Source of the DNA: Sclerodactyla briareus
Taxonomy: Eukaryota > Echinodermata > Holothuroidea > Dendrochirotida > Sclerodactylidae
DNA length: 64,000 nt
Assembly (NCBI GenBank): GCA_026419785.1
Contig: JAODTK010004254.1
Coordinates: 102,022-166,021, forward strand
Reading direction: 5' to 3'
Shown here: positions 13,501-28,500 of the stretch, one piece after another
Layout of the letters: every line of letters starts with the position of its first letter
Numbering within the stretch: the stretch's first letter is position 1
Notes under the pieces: generated by a model
Told to the model about the DNA's origin: nothing
The model's input: only the letters and a program-made list of their open reading frames with translations
Databases searched by the model: none
Made by a program: the position numbers and the translations under genes

Positions 13501-16500
13501 ATGGCCATACTTTGTTGGGCAAAGTCCAATGTATTCGGCATTTAGGTTGGGGGGGGTCAGGGGACAAAGGGGGGTCGGATCACGAGGAAACATGCTCTCA
13601 GACATAGACTTGGTACAAGTTTCCAGACGGGTCATTAGATCGTATTCAAGACCATGACTCATTGGTAGATATTAGGAAGATAATAACTCGTCACCATAGG
13701 ACGTAAGCTGTATTCCTAATCAAACTGGTGGAAAAAGCCAGCTCGCAACTGTCAACCCCATCATCCAGTTATATATACCCGATAATGTATTGTTGACATT
13801 GTAGACTGGATCCCACTAATGCTCTACCTACCCTATTCCTTGTACACGGTTGTGATGGTGAGCCAAGTATATTTTCATGACTGACCTGTGAACTATCTTC
13901 AGGCTCCCATGTTATGTGTGGGGGTATCTAATCGTACAGGAATGTAAGTATAGACTTGCAACTAGTTCTGTTCAATGACCAAGCGGTATGGCCCAGGAGG
14001 CTGGAACCCTGGTCAGGCATAACCCTGACCACGTCCACACCACCGCTTCACAGTAATATCAGAACGACAAACATGGATGATACATTCAGTGACGCGTGAT
14101 TCGAGAACCCATGCAGAGCATTAAAGGCCTAATTGCAGGCAACAAACACACACGACCTCATGGACATGACTGTACAGCCATGGCAACAGAGACGTCTTTT
14201 GATCCTGAGCAAACACTCTGAGGTGTATTAATGCCATTTTTTTTTCTGTTTGCGGGCAGAATGGCCATTCCACAGGCCATGAGGAATAGGTATCACAGAG
14301 GTGAGGATGAACGGGCTGTACTCAACAAGACACAATGGCAACATGAATCATTCTCTCCCTTGGCCTGGGTATTAGTGTTCTCCATCACTACCCTTTAATC
14401 TTGAGCTATTTTTGACTCCTCTGACATTTGTTGACTGCAGGAGAAATTCCAAACTACAATTATACGGAGATGTACTTGTGAGACCTACAGAATCCTGAGA
14501 CTGTCATTTGCAGAATTGTAGGTTTCTTTCAAGAAATTATCCATACCCACCCCAACATATATCTTTTATTTGTAATGTCTTCAAATGTTCAAGTTTTAAA
14601 CTACAGTTCCCTCTCTATTAGTAACCTCTTACTCATCATTTTCAAGAAGAATAGTTTAACTGCTTATCTCATCTCTTGGGATGAAATGACTCAACTTATT
14701 ATAATGATCATTACTGGCTTTTTTAACATTGTTTCATCATCTTAGCAATATATAAAGAAGTACTAATACATTCAAAAAAGATTTCCACTTTTCAACAATT
14801 TTTATACTTAGATAATTCTACTTGCTACTCTTCAGTATGTAGTGTATGAGTGTATGATGGTAGTGTCTTTCCATGTATGTAGTATTTTTTTGAGCATCTA
14901 AGTTAAAGGTTTTTCAAAATGTTGCCCAACAATCGAAGTCCGGTTCCCTGCTTGGGGTTAGCTGCCCCCTTCCTCCCCTCCTCCCTTCCACCCTCTCTCC
15001 CCACAACAGGCCTGGTTTTAAACATGGAGGAGTCCAACTATGCATGTACATCAGTCTCTTTGTGGTCTGGACAGTTCTTACTTTATAGAACTTATAAAGT
15101 CAAACAAACTTGCACATTTTTTTATTTTCCATGATTCATTTTTCTGGGCAGAGCCCCATCCTAATTTCCTAGCCCATGGATCCCAGTGTACCATCCTTAT
15201 TAATATTCCTTATGCTTCTTTTATGTATGAAGTGGTGATTTTTCTTTCTCAGCCATCAAGGATGACCCACCAATCGTCTGGACACTAAAAGTGTAATACT
15301 GAGTATTACGAAAATAATATTGCAGAAAGTAACAGGGCCATGGTCAATAAATCTGGGGGACAGAGAAGTCCTGTCTCAAGCCCCCCCACCCCTCCCCACT
15401 ATTGAACATGGATTGGCATGTATAAGGAGCTACTTTTTTTTTTTTTTGTAGATCTACACATCACACACATTACACAACATTCTGCAAGTCCTGACACATA
15501 CTGGAACTAGGCTCATACATTCTGTCAAGAAAATAGGGAAGTGATCAATTAACAAAACCAATGATCTATTGACAAGAGGAAACCAGGAGTCTGGGTACAC
15601 ACAAGGGAGGGGGTGAGGGGGGTGATGGTGTTCCTTATTCCTTATCCGAAGTATGCGCCTAGAGAGTATTTTGCAGAACACACGATTGGAAGCAGAGAAT
15701 TTAATAATGGGCAGATACATATAATCCATGCATATATTATCCATGTGTCATGCTGGTGGTAATTGCCAATTTGAACAATTTTCATTCGGGCAAAATTGAC
15801 CTATACCAGCAAACATGGCCTAGACAACTGTTAAATCATAGGGGGTATTATTGCATTCATTTTGGGAAAGTAGGGAGGAGAGCAACTGAGGGGACCCATC
15901 TGTCCCCTCCTGCCCTAGCCATGCCCTGCCAGCATATACTCATTTCATTAGGACGACAACATGTTTGCCCAAAGGCAGAGATTAATTTGTTACTGTACAT
16001 ATCACATGACAAAACATTCAATAATATTAATATTTTTTTCGTATCTTTCAATTCGAAGAGCATATAACGTTCCTGAAAATTCAAATTATTATATGATAAA
16101 ATTGTGTGTAATTTTATACAGAAAATTTTCAAATTGATATCTTCAGGCAGTTGAGAAATAGTTATTCAGAATGAGCAACCAAACCCCTACACACACAGAA
16201 AATAGATTCCATTCCTCTTCTTCAGAGTTGCAATATGGACAAAGAATCTCAATTCATAATTCATCGGATGGATTCCATAATAACTGCAACATGCAACAAG
16301 AACGGCCCCAGAGCAAAAGGTGATTAACCAGAAAGCCAAAAATGCTTAGTGATTCCTTGACTGTTTCTGTCAACACCCATAGCCATACCCCGGACTAGAG
16401 ATAGACCAAAAGCTAGTACCAGCTCATTATAGGCAACTAACGTCTGACAAGTCCTATCTTTACCAAAACCAACTAATAGGGTTCCTGTACCTTGGTAAGA

Positions 16501-19500
16501 AAGCTACACACTAAATTCAAGGTGTTCAGACTTTGAACTCTGGTAACCTTAAGATGTACCCTCCGACCTGGACCCCAAACAAATAGGTTCATGTATATCA
16601 TGGGGAATACCAACCAAGTAAGACCCACATTCCATCCCTGCCCTTTAGACCAGAACAAAGGGTTCATAGTACTCCCATACGGAAGCATACACCCCACCTA
16701 ATTCATTACACCTGATCATCACCGTTCTAACTTTTCGTGTTTCCAGGTTTCAGACTTCCTGAACCTCTGGTGACCTCAAGATGACCTCTGACCTGACCCA
16801 AATCAATAGGGTTCATGTACTCATCATGGGACGCACATACAAGTATGAGCTTCAATCATCCAGGTGGGTCTAGTTATCGTGTTATTAAACCAAGCCAAAT
16901 TGGCCACAATATCAAATTTATCACACGAAATTTTTCTATTTCGACCAAATTCACCCCCGAACAAAAACAATATGGGTTCCTGTAACCCCCATAAGAAGCT
17001 ATACAACCTAATTTTAAACTTGATCAGACCAAACCATTCGGGACTTATCGTGTTTAACAAAGGTTTTCAGACTTTGACCTCGGTTACCTCTGACCTTACC
17101 CCAAATCAATAGGGTTCATGAACTCATTCATGGGGAAACACCATTACCAGTATGAGCTTTCAAATCCATCCAGGTGGGGTCGAGTTCTCGTGTTTCAAGC
17201 CATAATTGGCCCAAATATCAAATTTTCAACACAATTTTCCTATTTTCCGACCAAAATTCACTTCCGTGCGAACCAAAAACAATAGGGTTCCTGTTCTTCC
17301 CCATAAGACATCTACTCACTCTAATTTCATCACCTTGCTCCGACGAACCATTCTGGACTTATCGTTTTTACAAGGTTTTCAGTACTGGGACCTCTGGTGA
17401 CCTCAATACCTCTGACCTGATCCCCAAACTATAGGGGTTCATTTACTCATCATGGGAACAGCGACAGGATACCAGTTGACTGAGCTTCAAGGGGGGGGGG
17501 TGGGGAGGCCGTCTATGGTTGGGGTCTAGGTTAGGTCGGTGTTTACAAGCCAGAAATGTGCCAAATAGTCACAATTTCCACAAATTTCCCATTTTCGAGT
17601 CGAACCAAAATTCACCCCCGACCTTAACCAGAAACAATAGGGTGCCTGTACCTCCCCATAAGAAAGTTACACCTGATTTTCACCAGTATCATTAACTCAG
17701 TCTGGACTTAACGTTGTCACAAGGGTTTTCAGACTTTGACCTCTGGGTGACCTCATATACCTCTGCCTGATCCCAAAACAATATGGTTCATGTAACTCAT
17801 CATGGGGAACACACATACTAGTATGAGCTTCAATCCATCTAGGTGGGGTCGATTATCGTGTTAACACCAAAATTTGCCAAATATCACAGTTTCACAAATT
17901 TCCCCATTTTCGAACCAAAATTCCCGCCGACCTGAACCAGAAACAATAGGGTTCCTGTACTCCCAAAGACGTCTATACACCTTATCAACATGATCAATTA
18001 CCGTTCTGGACTTATCGTGTGTACAGGTTTTCAGACTTGACCTCTGTGACCTCAGATGACCTCTGGACCCACACCTATCCAAACATAGGGTTCATGTACT
18101 CATCATGGGAACCACATACCAAGTCTAGCTTCATCCTCAGGTCGGTCGAGTTATCGTTTTTACAAAAGCGGGCGTCACACACACACACCCAACACACACA
18201 CACCCACCCCACACCACCACACAACACACACCACCACACACACACACTACGTGACTGCTTAGATTCCCTCTGATCAAAAATCATGTTCAGGTTTTTATAA
18301 TTTATCCTTTTAAAATGCGATAACTTGCCTTTTCCTCTACATAAAATCCTTGGGGAAACTTGAAAGAAAGCTAAATCATAGTCAATTTGATTATTTTGGA
18401 AAGCATAAAATTTTTGCCTCTACTTGATTGAATATATTTATTTTATAAATAATGTTCCTGATAATCATACATGGGCTGGCTGGTAAAACTAATCCACCAT
18501 GACTTATAATTTTTGCTGAGGGTACGGTGACTCGCCATCAACACCACTCCTGAGACACCCCTCAACTGTATCGTGTAAATATAATGTTGGCCTTGCCTTG
18601 TTGGGCTTCTTTCAGCAACATAGACTCAGAATCCTGCTTCCCCCAAAGAGTGCAATTGTGGGAATGCTCTTGGCAGTATCATCCATTTCCAGGATAATAG
18701 TCCTACATCCGATGACGTTAATAGACACGCGCTAGAGGCTGCGTATGACCCGCGCTCGTATTTCTAGCAGATCGCTCGCTGTTCGCCATGTTAGTCCAGA
18801 GTGATTTATATGGGTGCCACTGTCCACCTCGAGGTTTACGAGTTTTGGGGGGAGCGATTATTGGTTAACTCCTTTACCATTTCTGCCAAACGCTGAGATT
18901 GACCTTCCCCAGAGTGGTCAGAGACTTGTTGATGGTTACACCTTCCTGCTAAGTAAAAACAGGACTGTTAGTGAAATATGTCACGGGGCACGGGAAGCCG
19001 TTATTATTGAAATAAGATATTGTTCTACGCCTATAATTCTTAATTTTCACCTTATGGATTATGAACTAGGATCCGCCTTACAACGATATTGTATTGTACT
19101 CCTTTTATAGTTCTAGGCTCACTAATCATGCAACGTGGTCTAGTGATCTGGTGATTATGCTTGGAACCCTTAAGTCGTGAGTTAGGATCCTGTAGGATGT
19201 GGTGCTGGGTTTTCTTCTCCTCTAAGCAGAGAATCACGTGGCTACAGCTGGGTTAGTCGGAGTATCCTGAATGTTGTTTGGGGCCGCGACCTCCAGCTGT
19301 TGATAGATTTCCGGTGTTCACGTGGGATAGTAAACTGCTCCTCACATCCTGGCCTGACCTGTTCTCTGGACTACAGTAGGAAGGCAGAGCCGAAGTGTGT
19401 TGGGATCGTAAGCCTCACCAATTAGGTGCTGTCCGCAGCATGTGCCCATACAGTAACTTGCCTTCTTTTCTCTTCACCCCACTAATGCCAGTTCCTCATC

Positions 19501-22500
19501 ACTATGTGCTCAAACACCCAATCTGCAATGAAGGACCTTATTAGCTATTTGTGAGACCCATCTGATGTGAAATAGTCCCCTATCACAATTTGATATTCAC
19601 TCAGATATTATCTTTTTAAGAAACTTTAGGATCTTGTCCTGATTCTGGGTTTATTTTTTCCTCACCTTTTCCATTTCCTACCATATGATAAAGGACTTGA
19701 TTCGTTGATTTGTTAAATCATCCGATGTGGAACACCCTCTCTAGCATGTGATTTTCTTCGTTGCTATTTAATCTGTGAGCTATAAGATTAATTGTTGATT
19801 TCTCGCCATGATTTCTCTTTCCATAAGACATAGTTTGTTAAGTCTTCTGCTTTGGATTCGGAGAATATATTGAAGTAATTCACCTAGTATATGACATCAT
19901 CACAACCTCCATCAGCTGATCTTGAAATACCTGAGGTCTACCTGAGGTCCTAGCAAGTTCATATAAAGGTGACTATAGTAAATTATTGCAAGTCATTTCC
20001 AGCCATTTTTAACATTATTTTATAGTCACCAAGATCACATCGTCTATTTTAGACATACCTTTCATGTTAAATTCACATCATTGAAGGATTAAGTAATTTG
20101 TACCATATAGCAAATATATTGAAAGTCATACCAAGATTATCAGACGTCCACGATCAACTAATCGCATGAAATATTAACATATATAATTCCTTGCATGAAG
20201 TTGGTGCATATAGTAAACCTTGAGTGTTAGAATATTGATAGTAATTTAAGGTTCAACTTGTTTAGCATTCCTTGAAAGTATTTGCCCGCAAGCCTTGTAT
20301 GAGATGATTTACAATTATGCGCTTCTCTCCCGATGAACAGAGAGAGATATGCACTGTTCAGACTAGGTATGAAACGATGACTTCCAGTGACATAATCACG
20401 ACTTTGAGAGACTTAACACTGCAGACCAAATATTTAGCCAATACATTATAAAGACGACTCATCAAGTCTACATATAGAAGTCTGAAATATAGGCTAATAC
20501 GATTGAAAACCCTTAAACAAATAATGACAAGGATAGGAAATAAAACCTAGTATGAAAGATATGGAATGATAGATAAATCCAGTAACTTTTTTCCTGTAAT
20601 TTGTTTGTGGAGAACAAAATCATTGACTGAGTACTACCTTCTGCAATCTGTCGATCAAGCGAAAACGGGCAGCCATTTACCCACAGCTCGTTAAGGCATG
20701 CAGCCACTGCATCGTCCCTCTCACCCACACACTACCCACCTCAGCTCCCACCCTCCTCAATTCCTCCCCCCTCGTCTCCCCCATCCCCCTACTCTGATCA
20801 ACCAATAAAATAGCACTCTTCATACAAGTATTTTATAATAACCCGGATTCAGTCATTTCTAGCAGAATTTCAGCCACTCGGAATCCCCCCCCCCCGCTAC
20901 ACATCAACATAGGACTGACCGACTAATATACCTCCTGCTACAGCAATCAACACATAGGACTGTGCTACAGGGATATAGGGTCAATGAACACGAATCAATC
21001 ATAGGCCAACAATAGTGGGTCAGCTGGGCGAAAGAAGAGGGGAGGAAATCGGAAATTACATCTGGGAATAGGGGAAATTATGTCTGGAATGAATGTTGCT
21101 AACAGGGGATCACCATAGCTTCAAGTATCAGAAATCACTATTAAACCACGGGGGGAGCTCCAGGGGCATTCATACAGAGAGTCACTAAAACGGGATACGG
21201 AGGAGGTTACTGAAGGTATTGGGAAGCGTGATGGGACTCTGGCAATTGTGCCTATATTGGGACACGTAATAATGGCTGCCTTAACCTTCTTAAAAGAGAT
21301 AACTGGCAATCCTATTCTGGTAATAGACCATTTTTACAGAATGTGTGAATGCAGAATCCAGCCAAAGTTACAGACTGTGAAAAACAAAGACGTGTCAAGC
21401 AGTGGTTCGTCTTACCGTCATGGACCTCACACCATACCCCGGGTCATCGGGGGTTAGTCTTACAGTCATTACTCACACCATAAGAGTTCAAGCAGTGGTG
21501 TCTTACGCATTACCTACACCATACAGAGTTTCCAAGCAGTTTGGTAGTCTTACAGTCTACCTCCCACCATACACAGCGTTCAAGCAGTGGTTCGTCTTAC
21601 AGGCCTTACCTCCACACCATACAGAGTTCAAGCAAGTGGTTAGTCTTACAGTCATTAACTCACACCATACAGAGTGTCAAGCAGAGTGGTTAGTCTTACA
21701 GTCATTACCTCACACCATTACAGAGTTCAGCTAGTGGGTTAGTCGTGACAGTCATTACCTCACACCATTACAGAGTTCAAGCAAGGCGTGGTTGGTCTTA
21801 CATCTACCCACAACATACAGAGTTCAAGCAGTGGTTAGTCTTACATCATTACCTGTCCATTTTATATTTCACACATACAGAGTTCAAGCAGTGGTTAGTC
21901 TTACAGTCATTACCTCCACCTTGCGGGCACATCAGAGACCGCAAGCATAACCCAAGCCTTGTACATGTGAGGAAAGGCTCCAACTCTTCATATACCTACA
22001 CCTTCGATCACAGTCTTTGTAATTAAAATTCTGTTCCATATTCCCGATTTTCGAAAGCTCTAGCCACTATCAATTCACTCTTCACAACAATTTTGCTGAC
22101 AGGGACTATACCTAGGTCGGTTTCACTGTCCCAATTTACAGAGTGGGTGTAAATCATGTATGAATTTAACATTTGAATCGATGTACCAGCAATTGCTATG
22201 AGTGCAAAATTACCATCAACATATCTTAGACCTGACATACTTCCCACATCTCCGCTACCTCAAGCATCGTCATAGGAACTGCATAAATACCAAAAGAGTC
22301 ATTTGCTTGCTATTGTGGAGGCAGTTTTTACTAAGTTACCTTACAGGTCTCCAATTTAATCACCTGGCTGTGGTGAGGTTATGAATACTTCAAGACACAC
22401 TATGGATTATGATCTACTACTCATTTGCCTGCAGTCAAGGAGCTATACCATACTGGGGAGCTAATGAATCCTCCCACTTGATGTTTGTGAAAATCTAGAA

Positions 22501-25500
22501 TTTTCCTTCGAATGGCTGCATAGTAGCTCAGTCAGCGGATCTCCAGACTGTTGATCGAAACAGAGTGATCAGCGTTCCGTGGTGTACCTTGGGCAAGACG
22601 CAACCAATCTACAATACCCCTTATTCACCATCTCCATACCCTCACCTCTCATCCACCCCTCACCATCTCACATACCCCTCGCAACCAAGGGCTAGATGCT
22701 GCAGCCCAACTCTCTCTGGATGCTGGATGCATCCCAGTTCCTATCATCAGGTATATCTGTAAGCGCTTTGCACACTCATATGAGGCTATATAAGCATAGT
22801 TTATTGTCCTTATTGAATAAAATGACTGAACTATATCACAAGAGAAACAGAAGATGAATATTACTTGCCGGCTGTGCCTACAGCATGAACACATTACAAG
22901 GATTGAATTATTAATTCAGTTATGGGACCATCCAATAGCTGCTTTAATTAGGATGAAATAGGTTGCACTGTGTATATGAGAGATGACAGTGCCCTGTGTA
23001 TTCACATGCATGACTTGGATTCCTTTGCATGGACCTCTACACTCAACTAGGCATGATCAAATTCTTTGGCATATATGAACTCCATGCTAATTACATATCA
23101 AGGGACGATCATGATATGCATGATTGATGATTTGTTGGACATTGTTGCGTAATGGAGCCAAAGTACATCATGGACAGATAGTACAGGCTGAGTGCATCTC
23201 ACCTTTCAAAACATTTTGTATAAAAATGCTACATATACACTACTGATACTCATTTCTTTCATGGTGTAATATTTTGATGCAGACCTTTGGAATTGTCCAA
23301 TTAATCAATGGTAGTGTGCAAAATTTCACATGAAGCTGATACAAGACCTTTAGGCATGGTAGTTCTTCATGATAATGATATAGACATGGGCATAAATGTC
23401 CATTTGAATATGAGGCGGAGAGGATGAAGAACTAAATGCTGGAATCTCAAAAGTTTGAAGTAATATTCAGCCTCCAAAATTTTTGATAAAATGAGTATCA
23501 ATGATATTGAAAATGAATACCATCATTCAATACCTCATCTATCTTCAAAAAGAACTTAGTCCAAATTAACAGCACTCAAAAATCATTTCTTTCTTAGTGG
23601 AAATGGTGATCAGTCCACAAATTTTCAAAAACTGACCACCGGCCACAACAAATGTATTTTTTGTATGTTTTGCCACGGGGACCTATTCCACAAATTACAA
23701 TTTTGACCGAATACTATCGCTCAACAATTTTTTTTCAATGGGGGAAGTTTTATATATCAGTCAACACAATAAGATTACACAGGTATGGGTAGTCTATAGC
23801 TCGAAAGGAGTACATGAAAATAGGCTGAATGGAACTTCAACAGAGTTGTTGAACTGCAAGTTCATGTGAATAGATTGGAGCAAAATCGTTTGAAGGAGTG
23901 TGTAAGGAAAACATTCGGGTGCAGTACTAACAAACCTGTCAGCCCATATAGTAACCATAAATAATGTGTTCTCACTGACCTTTAACCTGACCCCCCTTAG
24001 CTCCTGTTGAGTCGGCCCTCTCGCTCCCCGCTAGGTCCACTAAGCTGATCTTGCTGACTTTCTCTGTGGATAGTTTGGTCATCTCATCATATCTCTTCTG
24101 AGTGAAGACAATGGTGAAGACAGCGTGGGATCGACTGCTCGTCGCGTTCATGTTGGTGGAAGCTACTGTCCTGTGATGAATAGATGTGAAAACGGAAAAC
24201 ACTCAGTTTTTAGTTAATTGCCCTGCCGAACCAATTTGATAGATTTAAAGCCGGAAAAAGACCTTTCCCCCCCCCCCTCAGAAATGAGAACTTCTGTATA
24301 CTTCTGTATAGGTGTCTGATTTATGAAAATCCTCTCTTTTAAACATGTAGAGTGAACCTGTAGCAACTAGGTCTGGGTATTCTGGGATGGGAGTGTGCAG
24401 GGAGTTGTAAAACAGTAGTTAGGATTATGTTAGATGCCACTCAAAATGCAATGCATTCCTGATGTAAGGCAGTGAATGCCCCCGCCCCCCTTCCTCCCAC
24501 ACAGTCAGTCTAATATGGCCATTCATATACGATAATATGACCCATGAAGCAAACGGTCCAAAGCACTTTACAAGTAAAAAATGCCTGCTCAAAAATATAC
24601 CTTTTCAACTGTGATTAAGAATAATAAATAATAGTGGACATTTATATAGAAGCCTTTGCGAGAAGATACCAAAAGCGTTCGAAACTGCAAAGACGTGACA
24701 CCCTAATGGAAGGGGTAGAGTATTCCAGTGATATGAAGCTAGTTTAGCAAGAGTATGATAATCATAGGATTTGTGCGAGACAAAGTAACCGCAAGAACCT
24801 GTTTATCAGAACCTTCTAATAGAACTTAGAACTTATCTGTGTTCAACAGGAAGCCAATGCAAGTCATATAGTATCTCACAGGACAGCCTATTTGGTGACA
24901 CTCATAATCTTGCTTCATTCCATTATTCCTATGTATAGTGCTCCTGAACATGTTTCATGGAAGCAGCGCTATTTCTTCTCAATTAATGGCCTGATATTTA
25001 CCTTGCTTTATTCACTTAGCACAGGTTGATATATCGCTGAGGAGGTCACAGACGCAGTTTTGACAAAGTCCTTACATCGGGCCGAGGATGGGGTGTTCCC
25101 TGACCCTCAGGTTCTGCTTTTCTTGGGGTTGAGCAGATCTCGCACCCTCTCACAGTTAGTTTCATGTAAGATGAACTCACAGAGTGATGAGAGGTTTTGG
25201 ATCATTGTTCGTGCCGATACGAGCGAACAGCTCCTGCCACCACTGTCAATAAAGATGACGATTGGTGAGGATCAATGAATGAGGGGGGATACCTGACTAA
25301 ACTTGTTCCCAACAGAAGGGGGGGGGGGGGGACATTTTATGGGGTCATCGGAAGTCAAATTTGCCTAGCCTATGCAATCGTGAAAAACCTTTCCATGTGT
25401 CAGTTCAAACCTGACCTTCATACGCTTTTCAGATCGAGTTGGAGGCTTGTGAAATTTGTGTATGGAAAAGCATCCCATTAATGCAATAACAATTGATGTC

Positions 25501-28500
25501 ATACTTGCACAATCCCTGGGAATATTTGGGTTTTTTCTTCGGCAAAATTGTTACATTAATTCCCCACAATGAGAGGGGTTGCTATAATGGATGGAAAGGA
25601 GTTGGCTCCGGCATGTGAATTTAACACGAAAAAAAAAATTAGGATTTATTTTGTGTGTTGCTCACGGTGCTCATCATGCATCATTTTGTAATTCCCTCTA
25701 TTTCTCGCATTAATGTCAAATTTTCATGGTCCAATACCTTATGGGAAAATAACAGCCAGTCAGGATTTAGGTCCAGTTTCAAACAGGTCAAAAAAGACAC
25801 GTGACAGCACCTATGTCTGACCTATTTTCTGACTCTCCTGACCTATTTCTGACCAGCGAGACAATTTGGCGGAGAAACCAGAATGCAAGGCACTCATACT
25901 CGCGATAAAATTATGGTCATGGATAGGGTTGATAATATTTTATTAGGGTTTTTTTTGAGCGAGTAACTGAGTAATTATATCCCACAAGACGCTGTGCGCG
26001 TCTGGGATATTATTGGTTTGGGGCGTGTTCCGCGGAAAAACTGAGTTCGTTCCCAATTCTGGGCAAAGTTTGAAATTCAAATAGCCTATGCAAATTGGGA
26101 ACTCGATGCCCTTGAAATGACTTCCAAAATTTTCGGACCAAATATTGAACCACCCACCAAGTTCGTTCCAGACTGACGAAAGGTTGGACAAACGCCTAAA
26201 TATGCAAATTTGACCTCCATAACCTCGAAATGCTCCATGTTTTCGGGACGAAATTTTTACCCGCTACCACCAAGATCGTCTACATGAACACACAACTCAA
26301 ATAGAGGGCAGAAGACATGCAGCAATGCCCAATTTCGAACTTATACGAGATTTCATGGGCGGGGACATGTGCACCAAAGTTCGGGTCATCGCGAATTGTG
26401 GTGGAGAGGTTATCGCCGCTAAGGCTAAAGTTTCCGGCGAGACGGCGGCCGCGGACACAGCCCCAAAACCATAATATAACCCAGACGCTTTACAGGTGCG
26501 GAATATTAAAAAAAAATTTTTTTAGGTAGGCTGTGGATTGAGATGAAGCACGGGAAGAACCCCTTACCTGACTGTTTTCTACATGTCATCATATTTGGCG
26601 CGGTCCTGGGGTGGAGAACAGAACATTTTGAATCTATAAACGACCGTCGAAAAGATTAGGGATATAGCACATCGACACCCACTCAGTTAGAATTGGTGGC
26701 TTTGTCAGATGTCCCTAGATATGTTTTTGTGCTATGAAGAGATTTTTATTTCTGATGTACCCAAAGTTCCCTTTCTGGCGTGGCCATGAAGCGGTCATGG
26801 CTATGATTTTTGCCGCAAGCAAAATGCGGCGAAAAATGTTGAAACAAGCTGCACTGAGCTGCCGCCGAATAGGGCATGACAAAGATACCACTGCCCTCGA
26901 AAAACTATTGGGTTAATGGCAACCATGAACCCAAATGAAAATGGGTAAATAAGTAGAAACGTAAAAAAACACAAACAAACATTCACTAGCCGTCCTCAAA
27001 ACGGAAAAAAAAAACGGAAACTAGCACCCGACAGGGAATCGAAAGGGCGCGAGATCCGAAACGTTAGTCTAGCCACTACAACCATCCTTCGGTAGGGATT
27101 TTCTTGTAAAATTTTCATCATATGTATCGAACGTATCGATCGAAAGTAGCGCGATGTATAGAGTGCGAAAGGACGTGGATTTGTTTAACTAAATCGTGAG
27201 TGTATTATTTGGGAGAGAAATTGTTGAAAAGTGATGTAGATACTCTCAGGACCGTGGCATTTTCACGGACATCAGTAAAAGAGGAATACGAATCCTGTTC
27301 GTGACCATATAATTGGCTGTTCGTGTTTGCTTTGTTTACTAGGCTAGTCGTAACAAGGACTGTGAAGTTAGTGCCTCCGCTATTGTCAGTTGTGAAGCGT
27401 ACCGTACGAAGGAGGACTGGGCAAGACAACCCCTAGGCTATTAATTGCCGTGAGACTGAGCAAAGGCACGTAAAATTATATTACTTTATAAAATAACAGC
27501 TATGGTTGAACACGGTTATTGAATGAATGGGAGCAGGACATCAGGAGTTGTCATGTATCGTTTTTCTTACACAGTCAAAAACATTTAGGCGAAAACAGCT
27601 CGTCTCTGCAACTTCGCCACTGACCTCGTGAAGTCTGAACTGGAAAGATGATTCCGGACTGCGCTTGAGCGATAGCCAAGACCAATGTCTGGGTTCAGGC
27701 GAATCAGCTTCCTGTATTTTCGGACTGATCAAGGCTATATTGGGGGTTATTTTATGGGACCATCTCTAAATTGTAATTGACGAAACGCAGTAATGATTCA
27801 TGACAATTTCGACTCTTCTACAATGGAACTGCGAATCCTAAAATAAAATTCCTATTTCATCCGTTTTACTTAGTAAGAAGCCAAAGAGACCAAACTGTTG
27901 AAGCCGAGTTTTTCTATACCAACGTCTTTCCTCTCCGACAATGGTAAATCTTGGATGAAGATGTTTGGAGATGTCCGTCCACGCCATTCTAACGTAAATG
28001 ACTAGAATCATGGAGGAATGAGCCATGACAGGTAACAATTAATGGTGTTTGGAGGAAGCCATTCGGTAAATCACGCGTATATCCACGCGGTCCCGAACTC
28101 TACCATAGATAATTACATGCACATCGGGGAGGAGACCCTCCTCCACGATGTCTTGTATATTAATTGTACGCTCCGTTAACTGACGCTAGCGAAAAGAATG
28201 AGAGCTCGGTTAACGTGTCGCGTGCACAAGTTCCCTACTGTGGTAGGAAACAGGAACCACTGCATTGGCTTCTCCCCCACCCCCACCCTAAAAACCCACG
28301 CAGATGAAATCCATCGATTGACCTTTAGTCCTCAGTTGGATGGAATATTTAAAGCAAAGGAGAGCAGGGATTACTGTGACACAGTGTCCTGCTCAAATCC
28401 CAGAAGGAAATAAACGGCGAAGAGGCCACTCAAAAATTTTAACAACGCCCCTCGGATCTAGAATGGAGAGTGATTTTTCAAACACCATGATCCCTCTTCT

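Noticed and set aside
27021-27090. Functional tRNA gene
   Set aside because: A and B boxes are present but the stems do not pair convincingly; treated as a SINE head or pseudogene.
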